Source of the DNA: JOPF136 sp035272605
GTDB taxonomy: Bacteria; Acidobacteriota; Terriglobia; Acidiferrales; UBA7541
DNA length: 31,325 nt
Assembly: GCA_035272605.1 (NCBI GenBank)
Contig: DATEQM010000128.1
Coordinates: 1 to 31,325 of the forward strand
Direction of reading: 5' to 3'
Below, in pieces: positions 23,669 to 31,325 of this stretch. Position 1 is the stretch's first letter. Each line of letters starts with the position of its first letter. The notes below the pieces were generated by a model. The model was not told where the DNA came from. It saw only the letters and a program-made list of their open reading frames with translations, and ran no database searches. A program made the translations under genes and the position numbers.

Positions 23669-26600
23669 TTAGAACCTTATACGGCCGCCGAATTCGAACG
23701 CTCTCGGCGTGTTCAGCTGGCTCTCGAGCTGGCCCCAGTCCCCTGGGTCGTTCAACGAGTTGAAGGGGTCTGACAACTGGACATGGTTCAACATGTTGTA
23801 GAAAGCGACCTGGAACTCCACACTGACGCGTTCCGTAATGTTCGTCGTCTTCCTGATTTGCATGTCCACGTTATAGTACGGCTGGCCTCGCATTGCGTTG
23901 CCGTACCCCCCGTTGTGCCCGTTGTCGAAGCCCAGGACCGGGTTGCGGAAGCAGTTAAACACGGCCTGAGGGTTCTTGTACAGGTTGAGGCCATACACGC
24001 TGTTAGCGGCGCCGCCGATGGGTAGCTGATTGAGCCGGCTGGTGCCGAAGTTCGAGCACCCCGGGCCAGGGATCCGAACAGCCTGTTCATCGGTGTAATA
24101 GTTCACGTTGTCGGCCTCGCCGAATGCCTGGCCCCACAGGCCCAGGTTGAAGTTATAGCAGCACGGGAAAACAGTGATCGGAATGCCGCTCCCCGTGACG
24201 AAGATCGGGGCGACCGACCAGCCACCCAGGATGTGTCCTATGACACCCTGCTGGTTCTTGTAGTAGGGAGGCTGATAGACCATGAACATGTTGAGGCCGT
24301 ACTTGCGGTCCCAAGCCTGGTTGCCGTAGCCGCGGTTGAGGTCATAGGGATCCGGAACCGTGTACTCGCTGGCGGCCTGGTAGAGTGCTCCGGTCCCAAG
24401 CGTGTGCGAGTACGTGAAGTTCGACTGCATGGTCAGGCCGTGCCAGTCCGACATCCTCGTGGAGAAGAACAGCGCGTTGTAGTTGCCGAAGCCCAAGCTG
24501 GTATTCGTGGCCACGCCCGAGGTGAGCTGCCCCGTCGCGCCGTAGGTTCCCGGCGGACTGAACGGGGTGTTCTCCATAGAGCGCCCGAAGACGAAGCTGG
24601 GCCCCAGATCCTTCCAGAGGTTATAGACTTGCTGGTTGGAGAGGTTGCTGCCTTCCTTGGAGACGACGGCGGCCGTGCAACTGGCGAAGCCCGTGCAGTA
24701 CGCGGAACCAGTTCCGCCGAGGGCGGTCTCAAAGAAGTTCTGCGCAGTCACGGCTCCCGCGTTGGCGGTGCAACCGCCGCCTGCCAGTCCCGCGACGCCG
24801 CCGCAATACGCCATTACTACGCTGGCGTAGGCATTGGCAAACGACTGGGCGGCACCGCCGCCCGGGCAGGAAGCGGAAGTTCCGTCACACGTCAGCATGT
24901 AAGGAACCGCATTCAGGTCTATTGGCATGTACTCGTTACGGATGACGCGGCCGATGTAGCCCGCTTCGACCATGAACTTGGGGCCGATCTGCCGCTGGAT
25001 TGTGAAGTCCATCTCGTAGCTCTTATTGGGCCTGAAGTTCGGGTCCAGAACGTCGCTGGTTGCGGCGACAGTATTGTTGATGCCCGGGAAGACGGGCTGA
25101 GGCAGAGTCGCGGTGGGACTGGCCAGCGGTCCCGTAAGACCATCCCAACCGCCTGCCGTTGGGCCAATGCGGAATGCACTCACGGGAGTAGAGCCACCAG
25201 TGCCAGGGCACGTGCCGGCCGTGGTCGGCGCCACGCACTGAACCGGTTGGAGCAGGCCAGTGCCCAACAGCGGCACGAGCACCAAGTTCACGCCGTTCAG
25301 GCGTCCATAAATAATGGAGAAGCCGCCCCGCACGACCGTCTTGCCACGCCCGATGACGTCTCCGAGGATTCCATTGTCGAAGTTCGGGCTCCAAGCCACC
25401 GCAAGGCGCGGACTGAACTGTCCGTAATATGGGTTGTAGGGGTACTTTTGGCCTCCGTTGGCGTTGCCCACCAGCGAGAAGCCAAGGTTCGGGTTGTAAA
25501 TAGTCCCCTGCCGTGCCTGCTGCTCACGGGTGTTCAAGTAAGCTTGGGCGCCGATTGGCACGTTGGCGTCGTCCACCAGCAGCACCTGCTCGCCACTCGC
25601 CTCGGTCGGCGGCATCTCCAGCGTCCAGGCCAAGCCGTAAGTCAGCGTGACCGTGGGCTTGATGTGCCAGCTATCCGTGAAGTAGGTGTTGTAGTAAGGG
25701 ATGGTGACGCGATCCTCCACCGGGGTCTCCGGCGGGTTCAGCGTGAGCTGCGGGCCAGACCGCGTATAGACGATTTGGTCCGTGGTCAGAAGGCCCAGCG
25801 CATCGCTGTAGTCGCGCTTCCAGTAGTTATTAACGGTGGCGCTCGACGCCATTACCGCCGCGGGGATGAAGTTCGTGAAGTCAATGGCGGTGGTGGAACC
25901 CAACTGGTCAACGGGGAAATAGTTGATCCCGCCGCCGTTGTCGGAGCGCTGGTGCTGGTTGTAATTGTGCTGGTAGATGCCGCCCCATTGCAGCAGGTGA
26001 TTGCCCAGCACCCGGGTCATGTCGTCGCGAAGCTGGTGGTCGTGGCCGTCCCAGTAACGGGTGCGGATCGACTGGGTATTCACGTTGTAGGGCGACAGCA
26101 CGGTGGTGGCGGACTCGCCGTTGGGCTCGAGGGCTGCGCCCAGCCCGGTAAGCTGCGGCGCAGCGCCCATGTCGCCCCACAGCCAGAAGTTGCGCAGATA
26201 GCTGTAGTGGAAGTCGTTGGTGAAGTTGTTGGTGATGTTGCTGGTCAGGCCGGCCGCCAAGGACCAGGGGATCTGCGGACGACTGGAAACCGCAGCGATT
26301 CCGCCGGCGCCCGCTGTGGAGAAGTCCGTCTGGCTGGTTGTGGCCCTGGTCAGCCGATAGAAGCGATAGCTGCTGAAAAAATGCTCCTTATCGCCGAAGT
26401 CGTGGTCAACGCGGGCAACCGCAAAGTCGGAGCGCTGCACGATCGGCACATTCCCACCAAACGCCTGGATGTTGGTCCCGTCGCAAACCGAGGGGCCCAG
26501 AACGGGGCAGCCCGTGACGTTGGCGGCCGGCATCAATCCCCAGAGCGCCTGCAACGTGGGGCTGACTCCAAGATTACGCGGATCGCAGGAGACTCCCCCG

Positions 26601-27769
26601 CAGGCTGCCTGAGTCGTTGCCGATGGGTACACGGTGCCTGTAACCAAGTCCCCTACCGTGGGGCCCGTGTACGTAGTCGTCGTCGGGTTCAGGTTGTAAA
26701 CCGTGCCGGCCAGGTCAATCAGGCCTTGCCGCAAGCCCGGTCCCGGAACCGCCCTGAACAGCGTCGTCGAGTTCGGGTAGCGAAACCCTTCATAGTTGCC
26801 GAAGAAGTAGGTCTTCCCACCCAGGATCTTCTTCGGGATGATGGGCCCGCCGCCTGCGCCGCCGAAGCGGCTGTAATGGTAGGAGGCAATCGGAAGGCCG
26901 CTGGCGTTGTTGTCAAACGTGTTGGCGTTCCAGTTGTTGTCCAGGTAATACTCGTAACCCGTGCCGTGCCAGGCATCGTGCCCGCGCCGGGTGACCATGG
27001 ATACCTGGGCGCCCGCGGAGCTGTTGAAGTCCGCGGTCTGCTGGGTGGTGCCGACCTTGAATTCCTCGATGCTATCGATCGGGGTCGGCATCACGCCGGT
27101 GGGCAAACCAGTGCCCAGAGCGTTGCTAGCAACACCCGACGGGTCGCCCCCGAAGCTGGGCGTGTAAATATTCATGGCCCCGTCCATGTCGTTGGTGTTC
27201 TGCCCGCCATCGAGTTGGAAGGCGTTCTGATCCATCACCGCACCAGACGTGCTCCCCTCGGGGGTCACGCCCGGTTGCATGACGACAAACGTCGAGGTGT
27301 CGCGGGTAATGCTCGGCAGAGAATCGAGAGCAACCCCCGAGAACGCCGTGCCCACCGTCGAATTGAGGGTCTGCAGTTCGGCGCCGGTGGAGGCCTGGAC
27401 CTCGACCACTTCCGTAGCCACGCCAACCTCCAGCTTCAGGTTCAGCGTGAGCGTCAGGCCGACGGTCACCGTCTGGCCGGAAACCTTTCCCGAGCGGAAG
27501 CCCGTCTTGCCGCCGGTGAGATCGTAGGTTCCAGGCGGAATGTTCACGAAGAAGTAGCGGCCATCCGCGTTAGTCACTAGTTTGCGCGAGGCCTTCGTGG
27601 ATATGTCGGTCAGCGTGACATCCGCGCCCACAATCACCGCGCCCGACGGGTCAGTGATCGTGCCGGCTACCGAACCCGTGGAAACTTGCTGCGCATGAAC
27701 GGCCAGTGGAACCGTGAAGAAGAGAAACGACAAAGCAACCGCGAACAAAACAACTCGCTTGCTTAACAT
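23669..27769 (-). CDS. TonB-dependent receptor 2 (Oar-like, carboxypeptidase-regulatory domain)
   Basis: At 1366 residues this is the largest protein here. It has a signal peptide (KRVVLFAVALSFLFFTVPLA, cleavage after VHAQ near 27), a carboxypeptidase-regulatory-like domain (about 30-115; GSVAGTITDPSGAVIVGADV, NIPPGTYDLTGGKTGF), a plug (about 130-290; SLPSITRDTSTFVVMQPGVT, FQLDGGQNTNDMDGAM, SIEEFKVGTTQQTADFNSSA), the family motif TYFFGNYEGFRYPN, and a barrel ending FEFGGRIRF. Such receptors bind and import or display large ligands at the cell surface; the ligand is unknown. Several loops are cysteine-rich (for example VMAYCGGVAGLAGGGC and FPCCYN), which is notable. GGAGG lies 7 bases before the ATG. 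It is only distantly similar to receptor 1. A strong terminator follows, so it is probably a single-gene transcript. Confidence 0.93.
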   Translation of the reverse strand: MLSKRVVLFAVALSFLFFTVPLAVHAQQVSTGSVAGTITDPSGAVIVGADVTLTDISTKASRKLVTNADGRYFFVNIPPGTYDLTGGKTGFRSGKVSGQTVTVGLTLTLNLKLEVGVATEVVEVQASTGAELQTLNSTVGTAFSGVALDSLPSITRDTSTFVVMQPGVTPEGSTSGAVMDQNAFQLDGGQNTNDMDGAMNIYTPSFGGDPSGVASNALGTGLPTGVMPTPIDSIEEFKVGTTQQTADFNSSAGAQVSMVTRRGHDAWHGTGYEYYLDNNWNANTFDNNASGLPIASYHYSRFGGAGGGPIIPKKILGGKTYFFGNYEGFRYPNSTTLFRAVPGPGLRQGLIDLAGTVYNLNPTTTTYTGPTVGDLVTGTVYPSATTQAACGGVSCDPRNLGVSPTLQALWGLMPAANVTGCPVLGPSVCDGTNIQAFGGNVPIVQRSDFAVARVDHDFGDKEHFFSSYRFYRLTRATTSQTDFSTAGAGGIAAVSSRPQIPWSLAAGLTSNITNNFTNDFHYSYLRNFWLWGDMGAAPQLTGLGAALEPNGESATTVLSPYNVNTQSIRTRYWDGHDHQLRDDMTRVLGNHLLQWGGIYQHNYNQHQRSDNGGGINYFPVDQLGSTTAIDFTNFIPAAVMASSATVNNYWKRDYSDALGLLTTDQIVYTRSGPQLTLNPPETPVEDRVTIPYYNTYFTDSWHIKPTVTLTYGLAWTLEMPPTEASGEQVLLVDDANVPIGAQAYLNTREQQARQGTIYNPNLGFSLVGNANGGQKYPYNPYYGQFSPRLAVAWSPNFDNGILGDVIGRGKTVVRGGFSIIYGRLNGVNLVLVPLLGTGLLQPVQCVAPTTAGTCPGTGGSTPVSAFRIGPTAGGWDGLTGPLASPTATLPQPVFPGINNTVAATSDVLDPNFRPNKSYEMDFTIQRQIGPKFMVEAGYIGRVIRNEYMPIDLNAVPYMLTCDGTSASCPGGGAAQSFANAYASVVMAYCGGVAGLAGGGCTANAGAVTAQNFFETALGGTGSAYCTGFASCTAAVVSKEGSNLSNQQVYNLWKDLGPSFVFGRSMENTPFSPPGTYGATGQLTSGVATNTSLGFGNYNALFFSTRMSDWHGLTMQSNFTYSHTLGTGALYQAASEYTVPDPYDLNRGYGNQAWDRKYGLNMFMVYQPPYYKNQQGVIGHILGGWSVAPIFVTGSGIPITVFPCCYNFNLGLWGQAFGEADNVNYYTDEQAVRIPGPGCSNFGTSRLNQLPIGGAANSVYGLNLYKNPQAVFNCFRNPVLGFDNGHNGGYGNAMRGQPYYNVDMQIRKTTNITERVSVEFQVAFYNMLNHVQLSDPFNSLNDPGDWGQLESQLNTPRAFEFGGRIRF

Positions 27770-28117
27770 TCGACCGCCTCCTGGTTGGGCTGTTTCGGCC
27801 CGTCGAACTTCTCACCCCGAAACGTGTAAGCCACCGCGAAAACTAAACTCAAAGTCATCCTAAGATTTATATTTCCCCTCGCAAACCAACACGCCCGCCT
27901 ACAATTCAGGGGTAGATGTTGCAAATTGGGTACCAGACCTGAAAATGTCAATTAACTCCATGAATTCAGTAAGTTAGGTGGGTATGACCACAGATTTAGG
28001 TCAGAATCATCTACATCAGGTCACAGTGCCATACAGTTTTTGGAATATAATCATCCCCTTATGCCTCAGGACTATCGCGCTTTTTGACTCCTTTCTTCTG
28101 ACTTCTCATGGGTTTAA

Positions 28118-28343
28118 ACGCTGTTCCGCTGCCCCATCCAGGTCCCTCGCGAGGGTATCTTCCGGCTCTTCAAACTGCCCGATGCGCCGCCGAATTCACT
28201 AAAGGTGTACTGCATTGTTGAATGGGATTATTTCTCTGCTGGGGGAGAGTTCCCTGGATGAAGTCCTGTTCATCGAGAATTCACAGAAATATGGTTGCGG
28301 CGAAGCATCCGCTCTTATCCAGTGGAATTTTGAACTGAACTAG
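28118..28343 (+). pseudogene. Coding-like frameshifted fragment, unrecognised
   Basis: Two overlapping open stretches in different frames read like ordinary protein. The first (28118-28258) includes IFRLFKLPDAPPNSLKVYCI and VEWDYFSAGGEF; the second (to the stop at 28341-28343) includes LDEVLFIENSQKYGCGEASA and LIQWNFELN. A one-base indel, perhaps in the GGGGG run near 28240, would join them into one chain of about 70 residues. No start codon or ribosome-binding site is seen, and I cannot name the family. It may be the relic of a lost gene. Confidence 0.3.
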
Positions 28344-28482
28344 ATGGGGAAAAGCAGATTGGCATCTGTGGTCGGCTCTGGGCAGAGGTTTCCATCTTTG
28401 CGGCCCGCACCCGCGCCTAGCGCACCGCTTCCTCGGAATCGGGCGCTCACCTCGCCAAAGGAAAGCTGGAGCGGCGAACCAT

Positions 28483-28512
28483 TTGGCGTTTTCCGCCTCT
28501 TCCGCTTAAAAT
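28483..28512 (+). promoter_or_regulatory. Predicted sigma-70-type promoter of the efflux operon
   Basis: TTGGCG (28483-28488) is followed after 18 bases by TAAAAT (28507-28512). Transcription would start near 28519, leaving a leader of about 235 bases before the adaptor gene. The leader is GC-rich and contains short self-complementary stretches such as GGGGCTCAGTCCCC. Confidence 0.45.
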
Positions 28513-28754
28513 GTTGGGAGCGGACACAATGGGCGGGGCTCAGTCCCCGGGGGTGCAGGAACTATCCCGCGGGGCAAGCTGTGTCCAGCTCGCAGCTCAT
28601 CCCGCTCCCCCGTTTGCCCCGTTCGGTCGGACCACCCCGCCCGGCACGGAAACTTTTTGGGGCTGGGCGGCGTATCAAGAGATGCGCCCGAGGATCGGCA
28701 GTCCGGTGACCCCCGGGTGGAGTACGCGCCGGTGATGAGGACGGCTTTCCAACC

Positions 28755-30161
28755 ATGAAGACGTGGAAAAAAGTGCTGCTCGGGATCGGTGGGGCTTTCG
28801 CCCTGCTCATTGGAGGGAGCGTCTATCGCTACGAGACGACCAAGGACGTGGTCACGGTGCAGACGGCAAAAATCGGCCGTGAAGACCTGGTTTCTCTCGT
28901 CACTGCCTCCGGGGAAGTCAAGCCGCGGACGTATTCCAACGTGCTCGGCGAAGGCTTCGGGAAGATCAAGGAGATCGTGGTGAAGGAAGGCGACCACGTG
29001 AAGCGCGGCGACGTGCTTCTCAAGCTGGAAAGCATCCAGCCCGGCGCCGACGTGGATGCGCAGCGCGCCGCCATCCAGGCGGCTCAGGATGCCGTGCAAT
29101 CCTCCGAGGCCAACTACCGTTCCGCGCAAGCCACCGTGGCGCAGCGCCAGGCCGATTTCGTGCACGGCCAGTTGGATTTGCAGCGCTACGAGGAACTCCT
29201 GAAGGAAGGTCTGGTCCCCAAGCAGGACTACGACACGCGCAAGGCCACCTTTGACGGCGCCAAGGCCGCGCTGGCAGCCGCCCAGGCGCAAATGCAGCAG
29301 GCCAAGAGCGACCGCGACAATCGCCGCGGCATGCTCGAGCAGAATCAAGCCCAACTCACGCGCCTCGCCGACGTGTTCCGGAAAACCACCTACGTCGCCC
29401 CCATTGATGGCCTGGTGAGCTTTATCGCCGTGCGCGTGGGCGAAAACGTGGTGCCCGGCATTCAAAACGCTTCGGGCAGTTACCTGATGACCATCTCCGA
29501 CATGTCCGTGGTGACTGCGGAGGTGATGGCCGACGAGACCGACATCGTCAACGTGCACCTGGGCCAGCGCGCCGACGTGACGATTGACGCCCTTCCCGGC
29601 AAGTTTTTTAAGGGCGAGGTGACCATGATCGGCGATCAGGCCATCCTGCGCTCCTCCGGCCTGGCCACCACGCAGACCACGGCGAGCAACCAGGAAGCCA
29701 AGGACTTCAAAGTCGTCGTGACGCTCGATAATCCGCCGGACAACATCCGGCCCGGGCTCTCCACCACCGCGAAGATCCAGACCGCGCAGCAGAAAGGCGC
29801 GCTGGCCATTCCCCTGCAGGCGCTGGCCCTGCGCACCCGCAAGGATCTGGACGAGGCTCAAAAGGCCGCGGAAAAGAAGTCCAACTCCGGCAGCGTGGTG
29901 CTGGCCGCGGCCAAGCTCGCCGCTCCCGGCGCCGACCCGAAGAAGGAAGAGATTCAGGGCGTATTCGTGATTCGCAACGGCCGCGTGCAGTTCGTTCAGG
30001 TGGACACCGGCATTACCGGCGTCACCGATATCGAAGTGAAATCCGGCCTCAAAGCAGGCGACGAAATCGTCACCGGAAGCTACAAGGCGCTGCGCTCGCT
30101 CAAGCCCGGCGACCGCATCAAAGTGGACAACACCACGCCCCAGAAGGAAGAGAAGAGTTGA
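28755..30161 (+). CDS. Efflux periplasmic adaptor subunit (HlyD/MacA type)
   Basis: The 468-residue protein has an N-terminal membrane anchor (about 6-22, VLLGIGGAFALLIGGSV). A lipoyl/barrel-sandwich half-motif follows (GKIKEIVVKEGDHVKRGDVL, 69-88). A long alpha-helical hairpin (about 97-205, rich in Ala, Gln and Arg: QAAQDAVQSSEANYRSAQAT) precedes the second lipoyl half (YVAPIDGLVSFIAVRVGENV) and the beta-barrel domain (MADETDIVNVHLGQRADVTI). The C-terminal membrane-proximal domain ends in the family's typical ...LKAGDEIVTGSYKALRSLKPGDRI. Such adaptors bridge an inner-membrane ABC or RND pump to an outer-membrane channel. The following ABC ATPase gene points to a MacAB-like pump. The ATG has only GAGG 13 bases upstream, a weak site. 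An insertion of about 45 residues rich in Ala, Lys and Ser (about 360-405) interrupts the C-terminal region. Confidence 0.92.
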   Translation: MKTWKKVLLGIGGAFALLIGGSVYRYETTKDVVTVQTAKIGREDLVSLVTASGEVKPRTYSNVLGEGFGKIKEIVVKEGDHVKRGDVLLKLESIQPGADVDAQRAAIQAAQDAVQSSEANYRSAQATVAQRQADFVHGQLDLQRYEELLKEGLVPKQDYDTRKATFDGAKAALAAAQAQMQQAKSDRDNRRGMLEQNQAQLTRLADVFRKTTYVAPIDGLVSFIAVRVGENVVPGIQNASGSYLMTISDMSVVTAEVMADETDIVNVHLGQRADVTIDALPGKFFKGEVTMIGDQAILRSSGLATTQTTASNQEAKDFKVVVTLDNPPDNIRPGLSTTAKIQTAQQKGALAIPLQALALRTRKDLDEAQKAAEKKSNSGSVVLAAAKLAAPGADPKKEEIQGVFVIRNGRVQFVQVDTGITGVTDIEVKSGLKAGDEIVTGSYKALRSLKPGDRIKVDNTTPQKEEKS

Positions 30162-30191
30162 TCGCCGTGGCGCCCCAGGAAGCGCAATCCC

Positions 30192-30938
30192 ATGGCCGCT
30201 GACGCCGTGGCAGCCGTGCCAGGCGAGGTCCGCCAGGACCTGCTCGACCGCGGCGCTGTGATTTTCACCGAGGGCCTGGCCAAGACCTATCAGATGGGCT
30301 CGGAAGTGGTGAACGCCCTGTGCGGCGTGGACCTGGAAATCCGGCGCGGCGAATACGTGGCCATCATGGGGCCTTCTGGTTCCGGTAAATCCACGCTGAT
30401 GAACCTGATCGGCTGCCTCGATTCGCCCACTTCCGGGAATTACTGGCTGGCCGGCCGCCTGGTGAGCGCGCTCGACGACGACGAGCTGGCCTACATCCGC
30501 AACAAGGAAATCGGCTTCGTCTTCCAGACCTTCAATTTGCTGGCGCGCGCCACCTCGCTGCACAACGTCGAGCTGCCGTTGATTTACAACGGCACGCCCT
30601 CGGAAGAACGCATCGAACGCGCCAAGGAAACGCTGCGCATGGTGGACCTGGCCGACCGCATGATGCACAAGCCCAACGAACTCTCCGGCGGCCAGCGCCA
30701 GCGGGTGGCCGTGGCCCGCGCACTCGTCAACAAGCCTTCCATCCTGCTGGCCGACGAGCCCACCGGCAATCTGGACTCCAAAACCGGCGCGGAAATCATG
30801 GGCCTGTTCCAGAAATTGCACGAGCAGGGCAACACCATCATCCTGGTCACTCACGAAGCGGACATCGCTGCCCACGCCCACCGCGTCATTCACATCCGCG
30901 ACGGCCGCGTTCACTCCGACGAACGCACCAGGCAGTAG
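30192..30938 (+). CDS. ABC transporter ATP-binding protein (MacB/LolD family)
   Basis: The 248-residue ATPase carries Walker A GPSGSGKS (60-67), the Q-loop FVFQTFNLLARAT (109-121), the ABC signature LSGGQRQR (164-171), Walker B ILLADEP (184-190), the D-loop NLDS and the switch His221 in ILVTHE. GYVF.TFNLL-like Q-loop and PTGNLDSKTG are hallmarks of the MacB/LolD/FtsE export group, which use energy to drive mechanotransmission across the periplasm with an adaptor and FtsX-like permease. It starts 30 bases after the adaptor gene. The N-terminus has about 25 residues before the core, more than usual. The first candidate ATG at 30192 is used, with AGGAAG 9 bases upstream. No permease gene follows within the window, so its partner must be encoded elsewhere or has been lost. 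Confidence 0.93.
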   Translation: MAADAVAAVPGEVRQDLLDRGAVIFTEGLAKTYQMGSEVVNALCGVDLEIRRGEYVAIMGPSGSGKSTLMNLIGCLDSPTSGNYWLAGRLVSALDDDELAYIRNKEIGFVFQTFNLLARATSLHNVELPLIYNGTPSEERIERAKETLRMVDLADRMMHKPNELSGGQRQRVAVARALVNKPSILLADEPTGNLDSKTGAEIMGLFQKLHEQGNTIILVTHEADIAAHAHRVIHIRDGRVHSDERTRQ

Positions 30939-31149
30939 CAGGCGCCTGCCGCGGCCTCTGGAGTACACGAATTCCATGGATCGGCACTTCACGATGCTTG
31001 GAGTTTAGTGTGCACACTTTTCCCGAGTTGTCCCGTTGTGCGGAATCGCCGCCCCGCGTTGGGAATCCACGTTCCTGCTATACTCCTGCGTTCGGGCACA
31101 ACTGGTTTTTGTACGATGCGATCGAGCGGTGGAGTGATGCGCGGATCCG

Positions 31150-31325
31150 ATGGCTGACCAGAAGCTTCTTTTCCACGAGCGCGCGGAGCCGGCTGCCACG
31201 CAGCACAAAAGCGGCGTCCTCCCGTCCCAGTCCATTCGCGAGCTGATTTCCGCCGGGCGCATCGCGCCGCGCAAGCATCTCCACAGCGAAATTTCCGAGG
31301 ACCAGATCCAGCCCGCCAGCATTGA
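31150..31325 (+). CDS. dCTP deaminase-like protein (3' end cut by window edge)
   Basis: Only the first 58 residues are visible, starting MADQKLLFHERAEPAATQHK. GVLPSQSIRELISAGRIAP followed by EDQIQPASI matches the N-terminal part of the dCTP deaminase/dUTPase-fold family, in particular the longer 2'-deoxycytidine-5'-triphosphate deaminases (family pattern LPSQ.I..LI..G.I....QIQPASIDLRLG). These enzymes make dUTP from dCTP and supply dUMP for thymidylate synthesis; the family contains the key catalytic residues further along, beyond the edge. The ATG at 31150-31152 is the first start after an in-frame TGA at 31135-31137. The ribosome-binding site is poor: GGAG lies 15 bases upstream. A TATACT box at 31079-31084 could be a -10 element, but the -35 is unclear. 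The gene is separated from the ABC ATPase by 211 bases. Confidence 0.72.
   Translation, partial: MADQKLLFHERAEPAATQHKSGVLPSQSIRELISAGRIAPRKHLHSEISEDQIQPASI

Larger units (their letters stand above)
27770..28754. other. Gene-poor region between receptor 2 and the efflux operon
   Basis: About 985 bases lie between divergent genes. The part from about 27840 to 28060 is distinctly richer in A and T than the rest of the window and should hold the promoter of receptor 2. A perfect TTGACA occurs on the minus strand near 27950 without a good -10 partner, and a TATAAT at 28046-28051 on the plus strand lacks a -35. Coding-like fragments lie at 28118-28343, and a promoter for the efflux operon at 28483-28512. 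No intact gene is supported. Confidence 0.55.

Noticed and set aside
24233..27580. Plus-strand open frame of more than 1000 codons opposite receptor 2
   Set aside because: It is the antisense shadow of a well-supported receptor gene. Its translation is rich in Arg, Val, Gly and His with no domain.
27935..27955. TTGACA on the minus strand as -35 of a receptor 2 promoter
   Set aside because: No acceptable -10 box occurs 15-19 bases downstream, so the promoter of receptor 2 remains unplaced.
28355..28380. TTGGCA near 28360 as a sigma-54 promoter for the efflux operon
   Set aside because: The -12 half does not fall at the required spacing; GG and GC are not 10 bases apart.
30938..30949. Palindrome GCAGGCGCCTGC at the end of the ABC ATPase gene as a terminator
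   Set aside because: Without a loop only a 4-base-pair stem can form, and there is no T-run.
28506..30992. Minus-strand open frame of about 830 codons opposite the efflux genes
   Set aside because: The adaptor and ABC ATPase on the other strand have full family motifs; the antisense frame is low-complexity and His/Gly-rich.

Overview
The window looks like a high-GC, origin-proximal chromosome segment of an Acidobacteriota-type bacterium. The reasons are two very large Oar-like TonB-dependent receptors with N-terminal carboxypeptidase-regulatory-like domains, two GWxTD-domain proteins of a kind typical of that phylum, and the overall style of the proteins. This assignment rests on recognition of protein families, not on a database search.

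Left part (1-4844). A quinone-oxidoreductase-type MDR gene runs off the left edge. Next, on the minus strand, comes a chromosome-segregation cluster: rsmG, a perfect palindromic parS site, parA (TTG start), parB (starting inside parA) and a bactofilin. Upstream of rsmG is a decayed, frameshifted remnant of a spermidine-synthase-like gene. It is followed on the plus strand by a two-gene cassette: a nucleotidyltransferase-fold protein, probably read from a leaderless mRNA, and a 60-residue partner.

Middle (4929-9371). A compact plus-strand operon encodes purD, a MOSC-domain protein and a membrane-anchored alpha/beta hydrolase. An unrecognised exported protein (minus) and a pentapeptide-repeat protein (plus) follow, transcribed divergently.

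Large minus-strand block (9464-27769). In transcription order it holds TonB-dependent receptor 2, a strong terminator, GWxTD protein 2, receptor 1, GWxTD protein 1, an outer-membrane beta-barrel protein with a carboxypeptidase-regulatory-like domain, then an unusual PDZ/multi-TM/GAF/PAS histidine kinase overlapping an NtrC-type response regulator. The receptor-GWxTD pair is present twice, and the sequence just after GWxTD 2 looks like the dead start of a second copy of the beta-barrel gene, so this is probably an ancestral cassette duplicated in tandem. I infer an envelope system under two-component, possibly sigma-54, control. Its substrate and the GWxTD function are unknown to me.

Right part (27770-31325). 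A gene-poor, relatively AT-rich stretch of about 1 kb carries coding-like fragments. A MacA/HlyD-type adaptor gene with a long predicted leader and a MacB/LolD-type ABC ATPase gene follow, with no permease next to them. The N-terminal part of a dCTP-deaminase-like gene runs off the right edge.

No rRNA, tRNA, CRISPR array, insertion sequence or phage gene was seen.
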